A stretch of DNA of 64,000 nucleotides from NCBI GenBank assembly GCA_963766175.1, contig CAVXZE010000021.1, positions 558,001 through 622,000 on the forward strand, read 5' to 3'. Positions 34,927 to 44,582 of this stretch are shown here, one piece after another. The notes under the pieces were generated by a model, which did no database searches, was not told the origin of the DNA, and was given only the letters and a program-made list of their open reading frames with translations. Source of the stretch: CAVXZE01 sp963766175. Its GTDB lineage: Bacteria; Myxococcota_A; UBA9160; UBA6930. The number at the start of each line of letters is the position of its first letter. Within the stretch, counting starts at the first letter, position 1. A program made the position numbers and the translations under genes.

Positions 34927-36066
34927 TTGCAGCCGAAGTCGAAGACGATCCAGAAATTCACCGAGATGGCGAACGCCCTGGGGAACCCCACCACGCGGGG
35001 TTGGAAGGAGCAGGGGCGGAAGGTCATGGGCTATCTCTGCTCCGCAATTCCGGAGGAGATCTTCACGGCCGCCGGGTTTCTGCCCTTTCGGATCAGGGCC
35101 ACGGGCAGCACCGGAACGGAGCTGTCGGATGCCCATTTCAGCAACCTGAACTGCAGCTTCGTGCGTCATTGCTTCAACGTGGCGCTCCAGGGGGAGTACG
35201 ACTTCCTCGACGGGGTGGTTCTGGTCAACAGCTGCGACAACCTGCGCCGCATCTACGATCACTGGAAACGCGAGCTCCCGACCTCCTTCGTGCGCATCAT
35301 GAGCTTCCCCAGGAAGACCGGACCACCGCAGGTGGACTGGTACCAGAAGGAGCTGGCAGAGCTCCGGGCCGGCATGGAGGAGCACTTCGGACTGGAGATC
35401 AGCGACGCGAGCCTCTGGGAATCGATCCGGCTCCACAACGAGACGCGGCGCCTTCAGCGGCAGCTCTACGAGCTCCGAAAGGGCGAGAACCCGCCGATCA
35501 GCGGCGCCGACACACTCGCCGTCGTCGTCGCCGGAACCGCCATGCCGAAAGAGAGGTACAACGGCATGCTCCGGGACCTGCTGGAAGAGCTTCGCGATGC
35601 GGAGGGGATCTCCGACTACCGGGCGAGACTGATGGTCCTCGGCAGCATCCTCGATGACCCCGAATACCTGAAAGTCATCGAGGATCAGGGCGGCCTGGTG
35701 GTCACCGACTCCACCTGCTTCGGCTCCAGGATCATGTGGAAGGACGTGCGCGAGGAGGGAGGCGATCCGATCCAGGCCCTCGCCCGGTACTACGTCGCGG
35801 ACCGCCATTCCTGCCCCCGCACCTTCGGAGAGCACGAGCGAAGAGCGGAATTCATCCGCCAGATGATACGTGAGTTCAAGGTCGACGGAGTGATCGGAGA
35901 GCGGCTGACCTTCTGTGACCAGTGGGGATTCGCACAGTATTCGATCGAGAACGACTTCAAGGAAGATGGCGTTCCCTATCTGCCCCTGGAGCGCGAGTAC
36001 ATCTTGAGCGGCGTCGGCCAATTGAGAACCAGGGTCCAGGCCTTCCTGGAAACCCTGGGAGGATAG
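34927..36066 (+). CDS. 2-hydroxyacyl-CoA dehydratase / benzoyl-CoA reductase family subunit (BcrC/HgdB-like)
   Basis: The 379-residue protein has the family's cluster cysteines in order: GYLCSAIPEEIFTAAGFLPF (Cys38), NSCDNLRRIYDHW (Cys103), TDSTCFGSR, RHSCPRTF and ERLTFCDQWG. With a second subunit it holds [4Fe-4S] clusters and carries out an electron-driven dehydration of (R)-2-hydroxyacyl-CoA or reduction of benzoyl-CoA. Length fits BcrC or HgdB. The start is a TTG. The partner gene follows after 4 bases. No ATPase activator (HgdC/BcrA-D) is encoded nearby. Confidence 0.84.
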   Translation: MQPKSKTIQKFTEMANALGNPTTRGWKEQGRKVMGYLCSAIPEEIFTAAGFLPFRIRATGSTGTELSDAHFSNLNCSFVRHCFNVALQGEYDFLDGVVLVNSCDNLRRIYDHWKRELPTSFVRIMSFPRKTGPPQVDWYQKELAELRAGMEEHFGLEISDASLWESIRLHNETRRLQRQLYELRKGENPPISGADTLAVVVAGTAMPKERYNGMLRDLLEELRDAEGISDYRARLMVLGSILDDPEYLKVIEDQGGLVVTDSTCFGSRIMWKDVREEGGDPIQALARYYVADRHSCPRTFGEHERRAEFIRQMIREFKVDGVIGERLTFCDQWGFAQYSIENDFKEDGVPYLPLEREYILSGVGQLRTRVQAFLETLGG

Positions 36067-36070
36067 AGAG

Positions 36071-37363
36071 ATGGGTGGAACGAAGCGACAGCTGCAGAGG
36101 ACGATCGAAGACATCCACAGGTACGAAGCGATCTTGAAGCTCCTCCAGGACAACCCGGACGAGATGAGTCACCTGCACATCCCCCTGGTGCAGGACCGTC
36201 TGCAGCACGCCAAGCAGACGCTGGAGTGCGTCGAGCAGGGCAAGCCCTTCATCGCCACCTGGTACAGCAACGCCCCGGAAATCTGTACCGCGATGGATCT
36301 CCACTGGTACTGCCAGGTCGCAGGCGCCTTCGTGGCGGCAGTGGAGAGCCCGCACGCCGCGGAAGATCTCGAGGGAATCGACCAGCTGTCGGTGCCGGCG
36401 GACTGCTGCACGCTGCTGAGGCTGGGGCTCTACTACGTCGATGCTGGAATCCTGCCGATTCCCACGGCGGTCGTCGCCCTGGTGGAGCCCTGTGACGGGG
36501 TCAGCAGCCTCCATGAAGTGATCCGCACCCACCGGGACTGGCGTGACGTCCCCATGTTCGCCCCGGACCCCCCCTACTCGAGCGATCAGGAGAGCATCGA
36601 CTACTTCGCCAGCGAGCTTCGGGAGATGGTGGTCTTCCTCGAAGAGCACACCGGCCAGAAGCTCGAAATGGAGCGGCTCGTGGAGGTCGTGGAAGAGTCG
36701 AACCGGCAATACGAGCTGTGGCTGGAGTACAGCGAGCTTCGACGCGCCACACCCTGCCCGCACGGTCTGACGCTCGCAGTGGGGCCCTTCGCCGTGGCCC
36801 AGAACAGCCTCTGCGGGATGCCCCGCGGCACCGCCTGGCTCCGGGACCTGGTCGCCGACGCCGAGAGACGCATTCGCGAGAACAAGCCCGAAGTGCCCAA
36901 CCAGAAGATCCGTCTGCTCTGGTACGACATCCACCCGGTCTGGTTCGCCGAGCTGACTCCGTGGCTGGAGGAGGAGTGGGGAGCGAACGTCATCCAGAGC
37001 ATGCTGACGAACTGCCCCTACACCTTGATCGACACCTCGAGCGAGGACGCGATCTGGAAGGGACTGGCGAAGAGGAACCTCCTGGACACCCCGATGATCC
37101 GCCAGGCGCAGGGAACGGTGGAGCGCTTCATCTACGACATCGAACGGATCGTCAAGGACTTCAGCATCGACTGCGTGGTCTGGCCCGGTCACATGGGCCA
37201 CAAGGATTCGGCCGCCTCCGTCTCCTTGATGAGAGACGCTTGCCGTGACCTCGGAGTTGCCTTCCTCCACCTCGGCGTGGATCAGTTCGACCGGAGGTAC
37301 ACGCCGGTCGAAGAGGTCAAGAACAGGATCAGCCAGTTCTTCAGCGCGATGAATCTCGGCTGA
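36071..37363 (+). CDS. 2-hydroxyacyl-CoA dehydratase / benzoyl-CoA reductase family subunit (BcrB/HgdA-like)
   Basis: The 430-residue partner subunit keeps family features: ATWYSNAPEICTAMDLHWYC, VPADCCTLLRLGLYY, EPCDGVSS, NSLCGMPRGTAW and a late WPGHMGHKDSAASVSL. Length fits BcrB better than HgdA (which is nearer 480). It begins 4 bases after the first subunit and is its obligate partner. The two sit behind a CoA ligase. Its cysteines are more variable than in the best-studied members, so the exact reaction (dehydration, ring reduction or related) stays open. Confidence 0.8.
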   Translation: MGGTKRQLQRTIEDIHRYEAILKLLQDNPDEMSHLHIPLVQDRLQHAKQTLECVEQGKPFIATWYSNAPEICTAMDLHWYCQVAGAFVAAVESPHAAEDLEGIDQLSVPADCCTLLRLGLYYVDAGILPIPTAVVALVEPCDGVSSLHEVIRTHRDWRDVPMFAPDPPYSSDQESIDYFASELREMVVFLEEHTGQKLEMERLVEVVEESNRQYELWLEYSELRRATPCPHGLTLAVGPFAVAQNSLCGMPRGTAWLRDLVADAERRIRENKPEVPNQKIRLLWYDIHPVWFAELTPWLEEEWGANVIQSMLTNCPYTLIDTSSEDAIWKGLAKRNLLDTPMIRQAQGTVERFIYDIERIVKDFSIDCVVWPGHMGHKDSAASVSLMRDACRDLGVAFLHLGVDQFDRRYTPVEEVKNRISQFFSAMNLG

Positions 37364-37396
37364 TCGAGCGGTCTTCGGGTTCGCGAGGGCCGCGGG

Positions 37397-39235
37397 TCAG
37401 GGAATCACGGGGATCAGGAGATAGGAGGGGTGCTCCCCCCCGGCGTGGATCGCATTCTCGCCACCGTACAGGTCCTTCGGCCGATCCTCCGGATGATTGT
37501 GCAGGAAGAATCCCGATCCGGTCTTGATGTTGAGGTGGAAGATGTCATCCATCACGAAATCGCGCACCCATCCCAGGATCCCGGGGCGGGGCCGAGCGAA
37601 ATCCTTGCCCTCGATCCGAAGACCGATCGCATAGCCCTGGGGTAGCACCACCTGCCCCGGCCAGATCTCCACGTCGACTTCGTAGACCTGCCCCGGCACC
37701 AGTCTCTGCTCCTCATCGTGTGTGTGGTAGGGCTGCCAGGGCCGGGACTTCTCGGGATCGAGCTTGCGATGCGAGACTCGAAGCCAGCCCTGCGCGATCG
37801 GCGCGGCGGGCTCCGAGGCGCCCGGGAAGGTCACCTCCGTTCCATCGGGTGCGAAGGCCTGGACCGTCGCGAAGATGTCCATGTCCGGGGTGGACGACGA
37901 GACGTAGAGCTTGGCCGCCATGGGGCCGGTCAGCTCGACCTCCTCGGACAGCGGCGGCGTCGCGAAGAGAGCCGCATCCTCGAGCGCCTGGTAGGAGATG
38001 CGCGCCGACTCCCGTGGAGAGCTCTCGACCAGCGCACCCGATGCTGCGTCGAGGTAGAGCCTCCTCCACTCGGTGCGGGCCAGCGGCCACTCGTTCTCCT
38101 CGCGCCGGGTGGTGGTTCCGTCGGTGCGACGAATCTCGAGAAGGACGGGCGGACGCTTCTCCCACCCGTTGTCCTCCCCCTCGAGGAAGTGGTCGTAGAA
38201 CTGCTTCTGGAGTGCGCGGCCCTCTTCCGCGTAGAAGGGCGCGATGTGGTCCCCCATGTGGACTTCGAGCCACTTCTGCGAAGAGCCGGCCTCGCGGAAG
38301 CCGTTGAAGTTGCCCCGCGAGTGCAGCCCGAATCCCCCCCAGTTGGCGCCGGAGAGGATCGGCACCGCGATCTCGTCGAGCCGCGCGGTGCGTTCGCGGT
38401 AGTAGGGCCCGTCGAGCGGACGCTTCAAGGCTTCCGTCAGCATGTCCGCGCGGTTGCGCTCGAGCTCGTCCTCGGAGAGAGACTTCGGACCACCCACCGG
38501 GCTGCCGTCGTCCATGTCACGAAAATCGCTCTCCGCGTTGCCATGCTGTATGGGAATGAGCTGGCGCTTCGCCCATTGGGTCGGGAAGACGTTGCTCAGA
38601 ATCCCGCCGTGGCGCAGCACGTCCCGGTAGGCCTCGTGAGCACCCTCCCAGGGGGCGATGGCCGCCAGGTGCGGTGGACGCAGCGCCGCCGCACCCCACT
38701 GGACCATCGCGTAGTAGGAGATTCCTGCGAGGCCCACCTTCCCATTGCTCCAGGGCTGGGCCGCCGTCCACTCGATCGCGTCGTAGAGGTCGCGGATCTC
38801 ACGGGCCGTGAACGGATCGAGCTTCCCCGGCGACTTCCCGGACCCGCGCGCATCGATGCGAACCACGACGTAGCCATCGGGCACCCAGACTTCCGGATCC
38901 GGGGTCTCCCAGGTGTGATACTCACAGCTGGAGCGCTCACAGAGATCGGGGATGTGGGTCACCATCTCCTTCCAGACCTCGGGATTGAAGTCGCGCGTGT
39001 GGATGTCCTTTCCGTAGATGGACATCGAGAGGAGCGCGGGATACTGCCCTTCTGCCCCGGGGCGAAACAGGTTGGACATCATGAAGGCGCCATCGTCGGT
39101 CGGGATGGACACGTTCTTCTCGAAGAGAACACCCTCCCGGATCTCGACGGGCTCCGCCGCAGCGACGATCGGAGGTGAGGCGGAAACGACCAGGCACGAG
39201 AGGCCGAGAACGAGGGGCAGGGAGAAGGCTCTCAT
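37397..39235 (-). CDS. Secreted CocE/NonD-type hydrolase
   Basis: The 612-residue protein has a signal peptide (MRAFSLPLVLGLSCLVVSAS, cleaved near AAA at residue 27) and an alpha/beta-hydrolase domain. Its nucleophile is Ser173 in GISYYAM, preceded by the family block VVVRIDARGSGKSPG. The C-terminal half (from about residue 360) is the jelly-roll PepX-C domain. Members cleave esters or Xaa-Pro peptides; here it acts outside the inner membrane. AAAGGAAG precedes the ATG. It is a diverged paralogue of the gene at 41047-42948. Confidence 0.84.
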   Translation of the reverse strand: MRAFSLPLVLGLSCLVVSASPPIVAAAEPVEIREGVLFEKNVSIPTDDGAFMMSNLFRPGAEGQYPALLSMSIYGKDIHTRDFNPEVWKEMVTHIPDLCERSSCEYHTWETPDPEVWVPDGYVVVRIDARGSGKSPGKLDPFTAREIRDLYDAIEWTAAQPWSNGKVGLAGISYYAMVQWGAAALRPPHLAAIAPWEGAHEAYRDVLRHGGILSNVFPTQWAKRQLIPIQHGNAESDFRDMDDGSPVGGPKSLSEDELERNRADMLTEALKRPLDGPYYRERTARLDEIAVPILSGANWGGFGLHSRGNFNGFREAGSSQKWLEVHMGDHIAPFYAEEGRALQKQFYDHFLEGEDNGWEKRPPVLLEIRRTDGTTTRREENEWPLARTEWRRLYLDAASGALVESSPRESARISYQALEDAALFATPPLSEEVELTGPMAAKLYVSSSTPDMDIFATVQAFAPDGTEVTFPGASEPAAPIAQGWLRVSHRKLDPEKSRPWQPYHTHDEEQRLVPGQVYEVDVEIWPGQVVLPQGYAIGLRIEGKDFARPRPGILGWVRDFVMDDIFHLNIKTGSGFFLHNHPEDRPKDLYGGENAIHAGGEHPSYLLIPVIP

Positions 39236-39338
39236 CGGATGCTTCCTTTCGTACGCCAATTCGGGGGGATCATACACCCAGCCGGGTCTGGCGTGAAGAC
39301 GGTCGGTGGCACGGCGCGTTCTGGCGTATGATTGCGGG

Positions 39339-41035
39339 ATGGACTTCTTGCACCGCCTCTTCCGATTGCGGCGCCGGTCGGGCCGGCGCGGCCCGATCAA
39401 GAGCCCGGCCGTGGCTCTTCTGCTCCTGCTCGCGACCCCCGCGCTCGCGGAAGTTTCGGGCACCGTCTTCGTCGACGTGAACGAGAACGGCGTTCGCGAC
39501 GCTGGGGAGCCTCCGCGCCCGGGCGTGGTGGTGAGCAACGGCCTCGACCTGGTGCGGACCGACGCCGAGGGCCGCTACTCGCTCTCAGAAGGACCCCGCG
39601 GCTTCGTCTTCGTCACCCGTCCGGCCGGATTCGACTGCGAGAGATGGTATCGACGTGACGCGGGCGACTTCGCGCTGACGCAGAGCATCCTGCGGAGGAA
39701 GAGTTCTTCTTCGTCCACATGAGCGATCTCCACGTCTTCGATCGGGGAGGCGAGCTGATCGAGGAGTTTGGGCTGGGCGATCCCTGGTGGGCGCCCTCGA
39801 CGCTGGTGGCCTGGTTTACTCTCCGCAGACTCGACGAGATGCTGGTTCCACGCTTCAGCCTGGATCCCGTCGAGGATCTCCGCCAGGCCCTCGCACCGTA
39901 TCGCGACGTGAGCGATCTGAGTGACACCGCGGTCTATCTCGCCTACCGCGACGAATTCCAGCGCGAGGGCAGCGAGCTCGGGGACGTGCGAGGCAAAGTC
40001 GAGGGAGCCCTCGAGGAGATCGCGACTCTTCGGCCATCCTTCGTCCTCGCCACCGGCGACCTGGTGCTCGACGCGAACCGCGCACCCGATCAGACCGTGA
40101 AGAGCCGCGTCGAGCTCTACCGGAGCGCGACCACCACGATGGGCGTTCCGGTCTACAGCACCATGGGCAATCACGAGCTCCGCGGCGTCGGCCGCGATGA
40201 CATCTCCGAGCGGGATCCCGACTACGGACTGGGTCTGTTCGAGACGACCTTCGGCCCCACCTACTACAGCTTCGACCGCGGCGACTTCCACTTCGTCGCA
40301 CTGGATACCCACCGCCCCGATCCCAGCCAGGACGACACGGACGGGTGGAGATGGAACCGGATGCGGGACGAGGTGAAGCGCTGGCTCCGTCGCGATCTCG
40401 AAGCGCACGGAGACCGGGTGAAGGTGGTGCTCAACCACGAGCCCTTCTTCTCCGATCCGAGCTGGCCCTTCGATGCCGAAGAGCTGGCCAGGTACGTGGC
40501 CTCCGACGAAGGGATCTTCGAGGAGCAGGTGGTCGCCTACTCTCTCAACGGGCACGTGCACTTCAACAGTCTGGAGCGCGGAGAGCCCACCACCCATATC
40601 TCTGCGGGATCCCTCTTCGGAATGGGCTGGTATCTCCCGCCGGCTCTCTACCCCCGCGGCTACCGTCTCTACTACGCACGCGGCGGTCAACTCTACGCCG
40701 CCTGGAAGCAGATCGGCGAGCCGCTGCTCGGCTTCATCCAGCCGCAGGGCGAGGAGGCCATCCATCCGGCCAGCGCCACGCTGGTCGATCCGGAGGCCCT
40801 CGAAGGCCCCGTCGACCTGGTCGCGGTGGCGGCGGACACCGAAGGCCCCCTCGAAGCGGTAGGGCTCGAACTCGACGGTCAACCCGTTCCACTCGAGCGC
40901 TGGGGTGACTACTTCGTCCACGCCCGCATCGACCCGGCTTCGCTGCAGGGGAAGCCCGGGACACTGACCCTCTCGGGAATTCGCGAGAGCGGTGAGACCC
41001 TGCGCACCCGGCTCGAGATCCGCGCCCGGGATTGA
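39339..41035 (+). pseudogene. Secreted calcineurin-like phosphoesterase, frameshifted
   Basis: The first frame (ATG 39339) encodes a signal peptide and an SdrD-B-like domain (GTVFVDVNENGVRDAGEPP, TDAEGRYSLSEGP) and stops at 39722. The second frame, from ATG 39719, holds the metallophosphoesterase domain: SDLHVFD, ATGDLVLD, GNHELRG, NHEPFFSD and GHVHFN. The first strand of that domain (EEFFFVHMSDLH) is readable only upstream of the ATG in the second frame, so translation from 39719 would remove it. A one-base shift near 39690 joins both into one ~564-residue protein. The ATGA overlap at 39719 could also be read as coupling. Confidence 0.68.
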
Positions 41036-41046
41036 GCTCTCGGAAG

Positions 41047-42948
41047 CTAGCGCGGCACGACGGGAAGGGCGACGTGCGAGGGATGCGCCGCGTCCCTTAG
41101 AACCGTCCAGGTCGGCGGTCCCTCGCTCGGTATCAGTGCGAAGTGGTCCCGATCCGCACCGGCGAGAGCGATCCGAATCGAGTGTCCCTGTTCGAACAGA
41201 TAGGAAGTGGGGAGCAGGTCGAAGACCAGCTCGGTCACCTCGCCCGGAGCCATCGGTCGGCCGTCCGCTCGCTCGAAGCTGTGGTAGGGAACGACCATCG
41301 GGTAGGGAGGAGTTCCCTGGCTGAGCTTCCGGTGGATCCCCCGCAGGACGCCCTCGGTCACGTAGGTGACACCTCCGTTCTCGTCGACGTCTTCGAGATA
41401 GGCCAGGAAGACTCCGTCGTCCGCCGTCGACTTGACGTAGAGGGTCGCGACGGGATGACCCGTCACCTCCAGGTCATCCTCCAAAGGAGACGAATCGTAG
41501 ACGAGCAGCTTCTCGTCGGCCTGGGCGCGGTCCGGATAGGTCACGGGCTTCCCCATCAACGAGTTCCACCGCGACGCGTCGCCGGTTCCATGGCTGTAGT
41601 CGACCTGGTACCGGTCCGAAGCAGCGCGCGCCGTCGGCGCCTCGGTGGTGAGGTCACCCCCCTCGGCGAGGTGATACCGCACGGCCTCGGCCGGAGGCGG
41701 CCAGCTCGGGGCCGCCTTCCAGGCGCCTTCGACCATCGTGTAGTAGTGGACGGGTGCATCGTCCTCCAGGCCCGTGGTCTTCCTCTTCAAGTGGTGATCG
41801 AAGTACTTGAGGAGCTCGGCGACGTGATCGAACTCCGTCGGGGTGCTGATGCCGCCGCGCACCTGTTGCCGACCCCCGTGGGTCCACGGGCCCAGGATCA
41901 GCCGGTTCCCCTTCCCGGTGAGCCTGTGGTGCCGCTTGATGGCCGCGTGCTGATAGGCGCCGTCGAACCAGCCACTCCAGCCGTAGATGGCGGTTCCGGA
42001 AGCGTCGACCCGGTCCGCGTACCGATGGGGGCTGAAGACCTCGAGCGTCTTGCCGTCTTCGTTCACGTCGTCGCGGTAGGTCATCTGCTGCGCGGTGCCG
42101 TGGACGTCCCAGTTGGCGGCGTGGTCCGCCAGTGCGGCCTCCAGCAGCTCTTCCCCCTGGTCCCCGTCGACCGGTCGGACGCCGGCCACGACGTAATCGA
42201 CCCACCACCCGGCGATCTCACTGACACCGGGGGGAAGCTCGTTCCGGTCGAGCATGCGGTTGTAGTTTCCCCAGCTCTCGGTGAACCAGGACAGGGGTGC
42301 GCCTCCCGGAAAGGCGACGTCGGTGTAGCCGTCGAAGAGCGAGAAGCGAGGCGCCACCGCCTTCACGGCCGGGTGCTGGTTCACGACCAGAAACTCCGCG
42401 GTCGTTCCCATGTAGGAGGTGCCGTAGCTCCCGACCTTTCCGTCCGACCAGGGCTGCGCCAGGATCCAGTCGACGATCTCGGCCCCGTCGCGCGTCTCGT
42501 CGGGCGACCAGGGATAGGGCCGGTTTCCGAACGAGGCTCCGGAGCCGCGCGCGTCGACGCTCACCCAGGCGTATCCGCGAGTCACGAACTCCTTCAAGGG
42601 CTCCATGGTGCGGTCCACGAAGAGGCGGAAGGGCCAGCGAAGCTGCCACGCCCGCCAGTAGCGCGTCTGCCACAGAATCGTCGGGATCTTCTCGCCGTCC
42701 GGCAGATCCTTCGGCAGGTAGAGGTCGATGGCGATCTTCACGCCGTCCCGCATGGTGAGGTGACGCGAGATGCGCTCGACGGCGTCGTAGATCGGATCTC
42801 CCACCTCGTAGGGCGCGGGCTCGGCGACGACACGATCTGTCGTCTCCAGTCCCGCAGCCATCCCGAGCGCTACCGGCAGCGCCAGCGCCAGGATCACCAG
42901 AAGCCCTCGCAACCTCGTGCCCTGGGCTGATTCGAGTCGGTTCCGCAT
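41047..42948 (-). CDS. Secreted CocE/NonD-type hydrolase (second copy)
   Basis: The 633-residue protein starts with a basic segment and a signal/anchor (LRGLLVILALALPVALGMAA). It has the hydrolase block WVSVDARGSGASFGNRPYPW, nucleophile Ser178 in GTSYMG, the acid/His region near LILGPWTHGG and a PepX-C jelly-roll domain. This is the classic CocE/glutaryl-7-ACA acylase pattern with GxSYxG. In-frame ATGs at 42978, 42984 and 43020 are alternative starts. It converges on the phosphoesterase with an 11-base gap. Confidence 0.84.
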   Translation of the reverse strand: MRNRLESAQGTRLRGLLVILALALPVALGMAAGLETTDRVVAEPAPYEVGDPIYDAVERISRHLTMRDGVKIAIDLYLPKDLPDGEKIPTILWQTRYWRAWQLRWPFRLFVDRTMEPLKEFVTRGYAWVSVDARGSGASFGNRPYPWSPDETRDGAEIVDWILAQPWSDGKVGSYGTSYMGTTAEFLVVNQHPAVKAVAPRFSLFDGYTDVAFPGGAPLSWFTESWGNYNRMLDRNELPPGVSEIAGWWVDYVVAGVRPVDGDQGEELLEAALADHAANWDVHGTAQQMTYRDDVNEDGKTLEVFSPHRYADRVDASGTAIYGWSGWFDGAYQHAAIKRHHRLTGKGNRLILGPWTHGGRQQVRGGISTPTEFDHVAELLKYFDHHLKRKTTGLEDDAPVHYYTMVEGAWKAAPSWPPPAEAVRYHLAEGGDLTTEAPTARAASDRYQVDYSHGTGDASRWNSLMGKPVTYPDRAQADEKLLVYDSSPLEDDLEVTGHPVATLYVKSTADDGVFLAYLEDVDENGGVTYVTEGVLRGIHRKLSQGTPPYPMVVPYHSFERADGRPMAPGEVTELVFDLLPTSYLFEQGHSIRIALAGADRDHFALIPSEGPPTWTVLRDAAHPSHVALPVVPR

Positions 42949-43173
42949 CCGCTCCGCGCTCCTATGAATGTCCCGCATCCTCATGACTGGGGTCGGGATC
43001 CTAGCGGAAAACCGCCGCATCCAGCGCTAGACTGCCGAGCTGTCGCGCACCGGCTGCATCTGTCGCCCGATTCCTGCACTCCCACCGCCGGGGATGCACC
43101 TCGTGGCTGCTCTCGCCGACCCAGCCTGGCACGATCATTGCTCGAAAGGAGCGGAGCGCAGGGAGGGCCAAGT

Positions 43174-44379
43174 GTGACCTCTACATTGCCCGCGGCTCCG
43201 GAGCGTCGCAACGACATCGACTGGCTGCGAATCGGCGCCACCTCCCTGCTCTTCGTCTTCCACATCGCCAAGATCTTCGACGTCGAGCCCTTCTACCATC
43301 TCAAGAACGGCGACCTGTCCTGGGAGCTGAACTACTTCACCGGCTTCATCCACCAGTGGCACATGCGGCTCTTCTTCCTGCTGGCGGGCTGGTCGCTGTT
43401 CGCCTCGCTCGCGAGGCGCGGGAAGCGGACCTTCCTGGCCGAGCGCACCTGGCGCATCCTCGTGCCATTCGCCGCCGGGACACTCCTGTTCGTCCCGTTC
43501 ATGCGCTACGCCGAGGTCCTGAACGGGACCTTCATCACGCCCGGTGGCGCGGCGGATCCGAACGCGTTCGCGGGCGGGAGCTTTCTCGAGTTCCTCCCCC
43601 ACTTCTTCACCCTCCAGGCCTTCAGCTGGGCGCACCTCTGGTTCCTGATCTACCTCTACGCGTTCACCCGCCTCTACCTGCCGCTCTTCCAACGTCTGAT
43701 CGAGCGAAGGGGCGAGCCGCGCGAGGGGTCGGTGGCCTGGGTGTACGCCCCGATTCTTCCACTCGCGCTGATCCAGGTCACGATGCGCGGCCGTTGGCCG
43801 GGATACCAGAATCTCTACGACGACTGGGCCAACTTCCTCTTCTACAGCCTCTTCTTCGTCATCGGCTTCCTCTTCGCGCGCTATCCGGCGCTCGAGCGCG
43901 CGGCGCACCGGGAGTGGAAACGCGCCGGTCTGCTGGGGCTCGGCGCATGCCTGGCGATGACGCTCCCCTGGCACGCGGTGCTCGGCCACCCGGAAATGGC
44001 GATCCGGGCACTCTCCGGCGCTGCGGCGTGGGGCTGCGTGCTGGGCCTGCTCGGCTTCGCGAAGCAGTACCTGACCGCGGATGGCGCCGCGCTCCGCTAC
44101 CTGCGCGAGTCCTCTCTCCCCATCTACATCCTGCACAGCCCCGCCATCGTGTTGGTGGGCTACTGGGTGATCCAGCTCGACGCGGGAATCCCCGAGAAAT
44201 TCGCCCTGATTCTCGCCGGCTCCGTCGGCCTGGCGATGGTCGTCTACCACTTCGCGGTGCGCCGCTTCGATCCGTTGCGCGTGCTCTTCGGGATGAGGAC
44301 AGCGCGGGCGTCGCGATCGTCTGCATTGGTGCGAAGCACCAGGGGAGACTTCGTGGCTCGGAGCGACAGTCCGCTCTGA
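43174..44379 (+). CDS. Integral-membrane acyltransferase (family 3)
   Basis: The 401-residue protein has about ten hydrophobic helices. Helix 1 starts with RRNDIDWLRIGATSLLFVFH, in which the Arg and His match the RxD...H pattern of Acyl_transf_3 enzymes, and later LWFLIYLYAFTRLYLPLF and YLRESSLPIYILHSPAIVL match the family's conserved last helices. Such proteins transfer acetyl or other acyl groups to surface glycans. GGGAGGG precedes the GTG start at 43174. The reading frame ends in a Ser/Arg-rich tail that overlaps no other gene. Confidence 0.83.
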   Translation: MTSTLPAAPERRNDIDWLRIGATSLLFVFHIAKIFDVEPFYHLKNGDLSWELNYFTGFIHQWHMRLFFLLAGWSLFASLARRGKRTFLAERTWRILVPFAAGTLLFVPFMRYAEVLNGTFITPGGAADPNAFAGGSFLEFLPHFFTLQAFSWAHLWFLIYLYAFTRLYLPLFQRLIERRGEPREGSVAWVYAPILPLALIQVTMRGRWPGYQNLYDDWANFLFYSLFFVIGFLFARYPALERAAHREWKRAGLLGLGACLAMTLPWHAVLGHPEMAIRALSGAAAWGCVLGLLGFAKQYLTADGAALRYLRESSLPIYILHSPAIVLVGYWVIQLDAGIPEKFALILAGSVGLAMVVYHFAVRRFDPLRVLFGMRTARASRSSALVRSTRGDFVARSDSPL

Positions 44380-44405
44380 GCCGTGGCTCTCGATATCCGT
44401 CCATC

Positions 44406-44540
44406 GGCTCTGGAGACCCTGCAAGAATTCGTCGATGGCGGCGTTCACTTCTTCGGGCTTCTCGGCGAAGACCATGTGAGTGCCACCCTGGACGACGACC
44501 GCCCGGGCGCCGGGGATCGGACTTGATGGTGCCATGATTT
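44406..44540 (-). pseudogene. Alpha/beta hydrolase, C-terminal relic
   Basis: This short frame encodes IPGARAVVVQGGTHMVFAEK followed by PEEVNAAIDEFLQG, the catalytic-His strand and final helix of an alpha/beta hydrolase (His in GGTHMVF). The rest of the enzyme is missing upstream (44541-44582 and beyond belong to other sequence), and no stop follows the domain, so the frame runs antisense into the acyltransferase gene. It is a relic and should not make a functional protein. Confidence 0.55.
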
Positions 44541-44582
44541 CCTACAGCCTCCGGAACCATGCAAGAAGATCAGCTTCATGTC

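Noticed and set aside
43135..44535. Long minus-strand frame antisense to the acyltransferase
   Set aside because: Only its first ~45 codons resemble a protein (the hydrolase relic); the rest is a charged shadow of the real gene on the other strand.
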